Of a DNA stretch of 64,000 bases, positions 58,666 to 64,000 are shown piece after piece; positions within the stretch are counted from its first letter, which is position 1; each line of letters starts with the position of its first letter. The notes under the pieces are model-generated. The model did not search any database. It saw nothing but the letters and a program-made list of their open reading frames with translations, and was not told where the DNA came from. The stretch spans positions 62,001-126,000 of the forward strand of contig CAJUDJ010000001.1 in the NCBI GenBank assembly GCA_910584985.1, read 5' to 3'. The DNA is from an uncultured Eubacterium sp. GTDB taxonomy: Bacteria > Bacillota > Clostridia > Oscillospirales > Acutalibacteraceae. A program made the position numbers and the translations under genes.

Positions 58666-59925
58666 TTACAGTATATAATCGCTGATGCAGTCATACCAAT
58701 GCACATATTTTCTGCCGTTTACCGTTATCTGCTCGTTATCGGGCAGCATTTCGCTCCAGCTTTTGTTATAACGGCTGAATTTCCAGTTATCTGCATTGAA
58801 GCGCCGCCACAGAACCGTTTTTCCGTTTTTATCTATATACTGTTCCGTGACAACACCTGTATCATAGGATTCAATATCCATCAGACACACTGTATCAAAT
58901 TCCATATTGCCGATTATAACAGTGTACCGGCCGACAATATCCATGCAATACGGTTTGCCGTCGCCTTCAATTCCCGCACCGATGCGCCTGATTCTGTTTT
59001 TAACAGAAAGATTTGTTTCCTTGCCGCAGTTATCCTCGCCGAAGCCCCAATTTTTAATAAACTCGTCGCCGTCAAGAAATGTGTAATACTTATTTACTCC
59101 GTTTTGCTTATGGCTTTCGGCAAGAATTCTGCAATGCGTATCTGTAAGCTGTGCTACAAAACGGCGCTGCGAAAAAGGCTTATCACTGTTAGAATTATAT
59201 TCTTTGGCTTCAATTTCAACACCCTCTATGCCATGCACCATTGCCCTTCCCGTAACCTGCATTTCAACATATTCCGAGTATTGTTTTGACGGAAAATCAT
59301 ATAAAGCCCAGCTTATACTTTCATCAGGCTTTGGTATAATCAGCCATCCCATAAGCTCCTCCCATTTAACGGAAAACGGCGTGTTTTTGGATTTTATAAT
59401 TTTATATTCGGGCATTTTTTCCGGTAATTTCATAACATTTTCTCCTTTGTTTTTTAATGTATACGGATAATTGGATTTAAAATTCTCCCTTGCATAATAC
59501 AGCCTGCTTTTTACCGTACCAACCGGAATATGCAGCTTTTCGGATATTTCCTTTTGGGATAATTCAAGACAATAAAAAAGATAAAGAATTTCCTTATCCA
59601 TATTTTTCAGGCTGCTGAAAACATCTTCTTCACTGCTTAATTTTATGCCGCCGCAGCTTTGTTCATAAACCATCAGGTTCAAATCCAAACCTGAAAACAT
59701 CGGTTTTTCAGCTGATTTTCTGTAATAATCATTGCATTTATTTCTTGCAATACTTAAAATCCACGCTTTGAAGCAAGCTGTATTCTTTAATGTATCAAAC
59801 TTTCTGAACGCTGTTAAAAAGGTTTCCTGCAAAACATCCTCAGCATCCTGCCTGTTTGAAATGCGAAAATGTACAAAGCGTTCAATCGCTGCTTTATGTT
59901 CACAAAGCAGGCTTTCAAAATCCAT
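58666..59925 (-). CDS. ECF sigma factor with a long C-terminal domain of unknown function
   Basis: About 419 residues. Region 2 (FVHFRISNRQDAEDVLQETF, about 17-36) and region 4 (LSQKEISEKLHIPVGTVKSR, about 124-143) define an ECF-type sigma-70 factor. After residue about 165 a 250-residue domain follows that contains no helices for membrane insertion and no anti-sigma motif (MGWLIIPKPDESISWALYDF ... GKPYCMDIVGRYTVIIG). It may sense a signal in place of a separate anti-sigma factor. ATG 59925 has AAAGGTGGTGATGAT. No anti-sigma gene is adjacent. Confidence 0.88.
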   Translation of the reverse strand: MDFESLLCEHKAAIERFVHFRISNRQDAEDVLQETFLTAFRKFDTLKNTACFKAWILSIARNKCNDYYRKSAEKPMFSGLDLNLMVYEQSCGGIKLSSEEDVFSSLKNMDKEILYLFYCLELSQKEISEKLHIPVGTVKSRLYYARENFKSNYPYTLKNKGENVMKLPEKMPEYKIIKSKNTPFSVKWEELMGWLIIPKPDESISWALYDFPSKQYSEYVEMQVTGRAMVHGIEGVEIEAKEYNSNSDKPFSQRRFVAQLTDTHCRILAESHKQNGVNKYYTFLDGDEFIKNWGFGEDNCGKETNLSVKNRIRRIGAGIEGDGKPYCMDIVGRYTVIIGNMEFDTVCLMDIESYDTGVVTEQYIDKNGKTVLWRRFNADNWKFSRYNKSWSEMLPDNEQITVNGRKYVHWYDCISDYIL

Positions 59926-60079
59926 ATCATCACCACCTTTTATAGTTTTAAAAGCGCTTTCACTGTGTAAGACGAAAAAGAGCATCAAAAGGTTCAGTTT
60001 TCATTAAAAAATAATTTTAATGCTGAGACAGAACAATTGAGCGCCGCCTTTTTCATTGTAACTGTGTTGAAAACCGCAT

Positions 60080-60113
60080 AAGGCGTACACTCAATAATAA
60101 GAGCGTACGCCTT
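60080..60113. terminator. Hairpin between the sigma-factor and DUF3795 genes
   Basis: AAGGCGTAC-CTC pairs with GAG-GTACGCCTT, with TTTTT on the plus side and TTTTC further along the minus side. It ends the DUF3795 transcript. Confidence 0.75.
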
Positions 60114-60148
60114 TTTCACAGAAAAACATATAAAACATCTAATGCAAA

Positions 60149-60538
60149 TTAGCCCGGCTGTTTTCCGGTTTCAAATATTTCTAAAATCTTATTAACATCA
60201 TTAATATTTTTAAATATCTTTGGGTAATTATAGCCTTTATGAATCAATTCTAAAATTCTTTGTGTATATTTTTCAGTGCCGTATTTCTTTATGTATAAGG
60301 CATAAGCCTTTGCATCCTTTTCGCCTGAGCTGTAAAAACCAATATCGCAATCCTTGACATAATCACATTGCCAGCAGCCGTCAATCTTTTTATTTTTACA
60401 GCAAATTGCATTCGGGCATTTTTTATCATCAAACAAATTCGCATAGGAATCGCTTGGATTTTTGCTTTTGCAGCCATCACACTCCGTAAAAAAGCAGTAT
60501 TCACAATGATTACCGCAATAGCCGATTTCTTTAGGCAT
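60149..60538 (-). CDS. DUF3795 cysteine-rich protein
   Basis: 129 residues with at least ten cysteines: GYCGNHCEYCFFTECDGC (7-24) and IDGCWQCDYVKDC. The spacing is that of DUF3795, a presumed zinc- or iron-sulfur-binding family of unknown role. AAGGAGATATAAT precedes the ATG; the preceding gene ends two bases upstream, so they are co-transcribed. Confidence 0.85.
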   Translation of the reverse strand: MPKEIGYCGNHCEYCFFTECDGCKSKNPSDSYANLFDDKKCPNAICCKNKKIDGCWQCDYVKDCDIGFYSSGEKDAKAYALYIKKYGTEKYTQRILELIHKGYNYPKIFKNINDVNKILEIFETGKQPG

Positions 60539-60539
60539 A

Positions 60540-61073
60540 TTATATCTCCTTAATTATTTCAACAACCTCAATATCACCGTCCACAAGCATTTCCATAATT
60601 AAAGAATCGTTAAAATCTTTATTCTCCCAATACTTTTCGGCAAGGATGAGGTTTTCCTGTTCCGTTAATCTGCCGTCAAAGCATTTTTCCGCATCGCCGT
60701 AAAAGACATTGCCGCTGACCTTTAACTTTACAATCTGAAATGTCGGTCTGCCTAAGCTGACAAAATAATCAAACCATTTTTCCGCTTCTTCAAAAGTTTT
60801 TGAAACATAAAGGCACGCCATTCTTGACGGATAATTTGGATATTTATCGGCTCTGACCTTTTCCAATGCAAGTTCTCTTAGAGCAACAGAAGTGTGATGT
60901 TCAGGCACAATATTTTTATATTTATCGGAATTTTTATAAATATCCTTCACAATGTCCAGCTTTTCATTAACTCTTTTCCATACACCGTTATAATGATTTT
61001 CGTTAAACAGGATATGCTGACCTATGTGCATAGGTTTTTCGGTTACTGCATGATAAACGAATAATTCACACAT
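60540..61073 (-). CDS. DUF2441 family protein
   Basis: 177 residues starting MCELFVYHAVTEKPMHIGQH, with the conserved REL-EKVR ... YPSRMACLYVS centre and a C-terminal acidic tail (DGDIEVVEII). This matches DUF2441, a family related by fold to ADP-ribosyl-type small domains; the role is unknown. Runs directly into the DUF3795 gene. Confidence 0.78.
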   Translation of the reverse strand: MCELFVYHAVTEKPMHIGQHILFNENHYNGVWKRVNEKLDIVKDIYKNSDKYKNIVPEHHTSVALRELALEKVRADKYPNYPSRMACLYVSKTFEEAEKWFDYFVSLGRPTFQIVKLKVSGNVFYGDAEKCFDGRLTEQENLILAEKYWENKDFNDSLIMEMLVDGDIEVVEIIKEI

Positions 61074-61131
61074 ACCATTTAACTCCTCCCTGTAAAGTTC
61101 GGCAACATCTTAGTTCTTAATGCAAAACTGA

Positions 61132-61764
61132 TTATATTATCGGCAAATCCGGTATTTCGGATAGGCTGTTTACCGTGAAATCCGCCTGTTCCGTTTCACT
61201 CTGCGGTGAAGAATATCGGGCAAAGCCCTGCTTTATCCATACCGTTTTCATACCGATTTGCTTTGCAGGGACAATATCGTTATCCAATCTGTCGCCCACC
61301 ATTACACAGTTTTCCGCCCTGCATCCCATGCGTTCAAGTGCTGCCTGAAAAATTTTTAAATCCGGCTTGGAAACACCCTCCTCGGCAGAGGAAATAATAA
61401 TTTCAAAATAGTCTGCTATGGAATAATGTTTAAGCCTTTCCTGTGTTCCCGGCGGCTGATTTGCAATAATTCCAAGTTTATAGCCCTTGCTTTTCAGCTT
61501 TTTCAGAACATATTCTGCTTCGGGATAAAGAAATTCAAGTTCACTGTGCCACTTCGGCAGGGACAAACCGTAATAGTTTACAGCTTCATGATCGCCCTTT
61601 AAATTCCGACAGAAAAATTCAATAACCTTATCTTTGAATTCCTCCATTGAAATATCCGTGCCGCAAACAGTTTCTTCAAAACGCTTTTCATAGCATTTCG
61701 TTTCATCCATAAGCGTGGAGCCTATATCAAAAAAAATCCATTCTATATAATTAAATTTCTTCAT
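61132..61764 (-). CDS. HAD-superfamily hydrolase
   Basis: 210 residues. Motif I FFDIGSTLMDE (11-21, nucleophile Asp13; the usual second Asp position is Ser), motif II IIANQPPGTQ, motif III lysine in GVSKPDLKIF, motif IV GDRLDNDIVPA. It is a phosphatase of the HAD-IA group with unknown substrate. Loss of the general-acid Asp in motif I (DxD to DxG) is unusual and may alter activity. Confidence 0.9.
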   Translation of the reverse strand: MKKFNYIEWIFFDIGSTLMDETKCYEKRFEETVCGTDISMEEFKDKVIEFFCRNLKGDHEAVNYYGLSLPKWHSELEFLYPEAEYVLKKLKSKGYKLGIIANQPPGTQERLKHYSIADYFEIIISSAEEGVSKPDLKIFQAALERMGCRAENCVMVGDRLDNDIVPAKQIGMKTVWIKQGFARYSSPQSETEQADFTVNSLSEIPDLPII

Positions 61765-61773
61765 TGCTTTTAC

Positions 61774-62526
61774 CTAACCGATTAAAACCTCTTTCGAAAT
61801 AGCGAGAATTTCCCTTGTATAATAGGAAAGAAAGGTTGCAAGTGAGGAATAGCTGCACGAGGAATGAAATTCCAATCCGTTTTTATCACAGTTCAACTTT
61901 GCCCTGAACTGATGAAATTCATTGGTAACAATCAGCACACTTTTTGAAAGGTTATGCTCTGCTATCACCTGTTTGGAAAAGGAAATGTTTTCAGAGGTGC
62001 TTGTAGACGCTTCCTCTTTAAAAAGCCTGCTTTTGTCAATGCCCATATTTACAAGCACATTTTCCATGCACTGCGCTTCGCTGATGGCTTCATCCGAGCC
62101 CTGACCACCCGAAAGCACCGCCACGGCAGATGGATTTTCATTCAGATAGCTTGCGGCCTTTCTGCATCTGTCATACAGATACCGGCTGGGCGTGCTGCCG
62201 TTTACCTTGCAGCCAAGCACAATCACCGTCTGCGCCCCTGCATCCGTTTTATAATTTGCATATTTCACCATATTAAAGGATATAGGCAGTATTACAACAG
62301 CCAGAAACAGTGCCATTGCGATGAAAATACTCTTTTTCAGCACCGGCGGAATGCCGTTATAGAATATGCCGAAAGCAATCAGCAGGGATGAACCGATCAT
62401 TCCGAACAGATTTCCCACATTAAATGTAATGGTAAGCAAGGAGGCAAAATACCATAAAAGCAGCAGCGCCCCCACAGCAATAAATAAAATTTTCAAAATC
62501 AGATTTCCTTTACTTAACTTTTTCAT
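61774..62526 (-). CDS. YdcF/ElyC-like DUF218 membrane protein
   Basis: 250 residues. Two to three transmembrane helices (about 8-85), then a DUF218 domain with VIVLGCKVNGSTPSRYLYDR, LSGGQGSDEAISEAQCM and EASTSTSENISFSKQ. Relatives act in envelope (lipid-carrier or vancomycin-barrier) functions. Its start overlaps the XRE gene stop region by 17 bases, so the two are co-expressed. Confidence 0.88.
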   Translation of the reverse strand: MKKLSKGNLILKILFIAVGALLLLWYFASLLTITFNVGNLFGMIGSSLLIAFGIFYNGIPPVLKKSIFIAMALFLAVVILPISFNMVKYANYKTDAGAQTVIVLGCKVNGSTPSRYLYDRCRKAASYLNENPSAVAVLSGGQGSDEAISEAQCMENVLVNMGIDKSRLFKEEASTSTSENISFSKQVIAEHNLSKSVLIVTNEFHQFRAKLNCDKNGLEFHSSCSYSSLATFLSYYTREILAISKEVLIG

Positions 62527-63184
62527 AAAGATACCTCTCTAAAACGACAAGCAGAAGAATAATGCCTGCCATTACAAACGGAGTCAAAAAACTCCATTTT
62601 GAAAAATCAATGATTCTTGCAATAAAAGAGAGAGGAAACGGAAGAAAAATGACGGAAAGAAAAACACCTTTTCTGCCTGCAATGGAAAGAATTTCTTTTT
62701 TGCTGTATGAAATGCCGAGCCTTGTTACACTTACAGCATATACAAGACCACCCAGAATCAATGCAGCCAGCGAAACGGCAACAAACATAATTTCCCAGTG
62801 GGTATAGAACAGAATCGGAAATGCCCAGATACAGTAAATTTCCGTTACCGTTCCGAGCAAAGAAGCAAACACGCCTAAAAACAATGCAATCACATAACCG
62901 ATTTTGAATAAATTCAGCAGATTATCTTTATTTTCAATTTCAGTAACCTTAAAATCTGCTGTTTCCTGCTTCGGCGCTTTTTCGCCGGCAAGAAGCTCAT
63001 CCACTGTAACGCCGAGCACCTTTGCAATAGCGGGAAGGGTGGTAATATCGGGAAAGCCATCACCGTTTTCCCATTTGGATACGGTGCGGTTGCTGACATT
63101 CAGCATTTCGGCAAGCTGAGCCTGTGTGCAGTTTTTCTCTTTTCTCAAAGCGGCAATAAGGCTGCCTGTCTTTTTTGAATCCAT
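62510..63184 (-). CDS. XRE-family regulator with membrane-embedded C-terminal half
   Basis: 224 residues. N-terminal HTH LIAALRKEKNCTQAQLAEML ... VSNRTVSKWENGDGFPD (9-46), a short linker, then four hydrophobic helices (about 95-220). A DNA-binding domain fused to membrane helices suggests a membrane-bound one-component regulator. It is translationally coupled to the YdcF-like gene, possibly its target. GAGGTGATGAA precedes the ATG. Confidence 0.88.
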   Translation of the reverse strand: MDSKKTGSLIAALRKEKNCTQAQLAEMLNVSNRTVSKWENGDGFPDITTLPAIAKVLGVTVDELLAGEKAPKQETADFKVTEIENKDNLLNLFKIGYVIALFLGVFASLLGTVTEIYCIWAFPILFYTHWEIMFVAVSLAALILGGLVYAVSVTRLGISYSKKEILSIAGRKGVFLSVIFLPFPLSFIARIIDFSKWSFLTPFVMAGIILLLVVLERYLYEKVK

Positions 63185-63268
63185 TTCATCACCTCATACA
63201 AAGTTTAGCCCGAAACACTGTTCTTCTTCAATGCATTGCCGATAGATTCTGTCTACGAAGCGTGGAAT

Positions 63269-64000
63269 TTACTTCTGAAGCCCTCGTAAAAGGGCAATTT
63301 CTTTTGCATAACCATCCAGATCATTCGGTGTTTCAAGAAACATCGGAAGGTTTTTCAGATATTTGTTGTTTACAATCCGTTCAAACGCTTGTGTGCCGAT
63401 ATAGCCCTCACCGATTTTTTCATGTCGGTCTTTATGTGCAGACAGCGGATTTTTACTGTCATTCAGATGAAGTGCCTGCAGTCTTTCAATGCCGACAATA
63501 CGGTCAAACTCCTCCAACACATCATCAAGGTGATTTACAATATCATAGCCGCCGTCATTCACATGGCAGGTATCCAGACAAACACCCATTTTATCCTTTA
63601 ATTCCACACCGTCAAGAATTGACCTGAGCTCTTCAAAGGTTTTCCCCATCTCAGATCCCTTGCCTGCCATGGTTTCCAGCAGAACAGTGGTTGTCATATC
63701 CTCAAAAAGCACCGAATTCAGCGTTTCGCATATAAGCTTTATGCCTGTTTCTTCTCCCTGCCCCACATGCGAACCGGGGTGAAAATTATAAAGCATATTC
63801 GGTGTATACTCCATTCTTTTTAAATCATCGGCAAAGGTTTCAAGCGCAAACTGCCGTGTTTCAGGCTTTGCCGAACAGCAGTTGAGCGTATACGGTGCGT
63901 GGGCAAGAATTGTGCCGAACTGCACTTGCTTTGCTTTTTCAAGAAAGGTTTTTATATCTTCCTCATCCATATCCTTTGCCTTGCCGCCACGCGGATTTCT
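63269..64000 (-). CDS. nfo: Endonuclease IV, N-terminus outside the window
   Basis: The C-terminal about 244 residues are visible, entering with RNPRGGKAKDMDEED, which is the usual continuation of the N-terminal barrel strand. Zinc-ligand blocks are YNFHPGSHVG, VLLETMAGKG, GVCLDTCHVNDGGYD, ALHLNDSKNP and HEKIGEGYIG, ending in FLETPNDL. The enzyme cleaves abasic sites in DNA repair. The frame stays open to 64000, so about 35 residues are missing. Confidence 0.95.
   Translation of the reverse strand, partial: RNPRGGKAKDMDEEDIKTFLEKAKQVQFGTILAHAPYTLNCCSAKPETRQFALETFADDLKRMEYTPNMLYNFHPGSHVGQGEETGIKLICETLNSVLFEDMTTTVLLETMAGKGSEMGKTFEELRSILDGVELKDKMGVCLDTCHVNDGGYDIVNHLDDVLEEFDRIVGIERLQALHLNDSKNPLSAHKDRHEKIGEGYIGTQAFERIVNNKYLKNLPMFLETPNDLDGYAKEIALLRGLQK

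Noticed and set aside
1..64000. CRISPR array, rRNA operon or intact prophage
   Set aside because: No regularly spaced direct repeats, no rRNA-like blocks and no phage structural or integrase genes were seen.

Overview
The window looks like a chromosomal piece of a low-to-mid GC Gram-positive anaerobe, most likely a gut butyrate-producing member of class Clostridia (Oscillospirales/Ruminococcaceae-like). The reasons are strong Shine-Dalgarno sequences, consensus sigma-A promoters, a complete acetyl-CoA-to-butyryl-CoA operon, an [FeFe]-hydrogenase maturase (HydG), Firmicute L27 processing (Prp and an N-terminally extended L27), mini-RNase III, GlpP antitermination and YlmH. Species assignment is inference.

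Layout. 1-1.2 kb: start of an NSS-family transporter, then a decayed island of DUF4417, polymorphic-toxin and immunity fragments. 1.2-6.5 kb: ilvE, a GPH-family symporter with a membrane-anchored partner protein, and a ClC antiporter. 6.5-9.7 kb: a leader closely resembling the yybP-ykoY (Mn2+) riboswitch, followed by nfeD, an SPFH/stomatin gene, an unknown membrane protein and a YbjQ-family gene. 9.7-11.5 kb: asparaginase and ylmH. 11.6-18.9 kb: butyrate operon thl-crt-hbd-bcd-etfB-etfA, with gapdh just upstream. 19-27 kb: MFS transporter, two-component system, GH28 polygalacturonase, FAD protein. 27-35 kb: argGH, degV, hydG, an RluA-type pseudouridine synthase, a phospholipase-C-like protein and luxS. 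35-41.5 kb: serine hydrolase, two tRNAs (Val, Gly), a Cu/Zn-SOD-like gene, a broken GH2 gene and small accessory genes. 41.5-45.3 kb: glycerol-3-phosphate module under apparent GlpP antitermination control. 45.3-52.7 kb: mrnC, obg, SGNH hydrolase, rpmA-prp-rplU with an L21-leader-like region, rpsO and pnp. 52.7-53.7 kb: IS3 remnant and a MarR pseudogene separated by a perfect 32-bp palindrome. 53.8-64 kb: GH2 beta-galactosidase, guaA (synthetase part only), an ECF sigma factor with a long C-terminal domain, DUF3795, DUF2441, HAD, YdcF and XRE genes, and a partial endonuclease IV.

How it fits together. Thl, Crt, Hbd, Bcd and EtfAB form one linear pathway that reoxidises NADH made by GAPDH. HydG points to H2 metabolism elsewhere in the genome. 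GH28, two GH2 genes (one broken) and sugar transporters suit plant or host glycan use. Core genes are intact, whereas many small accessory genes carry frameshifts (DUF4417/toxin, DUF3781, XRE, zinc-ribbon, MarR, IS3, GH2), so decay is concentrated in the accessory fraction.

The most interesting signals are the putative Mn2+ riboswitch in front of an NfeD-SPFH-YbjQ operon, a compact three-way-junction leader before hydG, a dispersed intergenic repeat of serial stem-loops present three times, and two probable leaderless mRNAs (ylmH, rluA-like). No CRISPR array, rRNA or intact prophage was seen.
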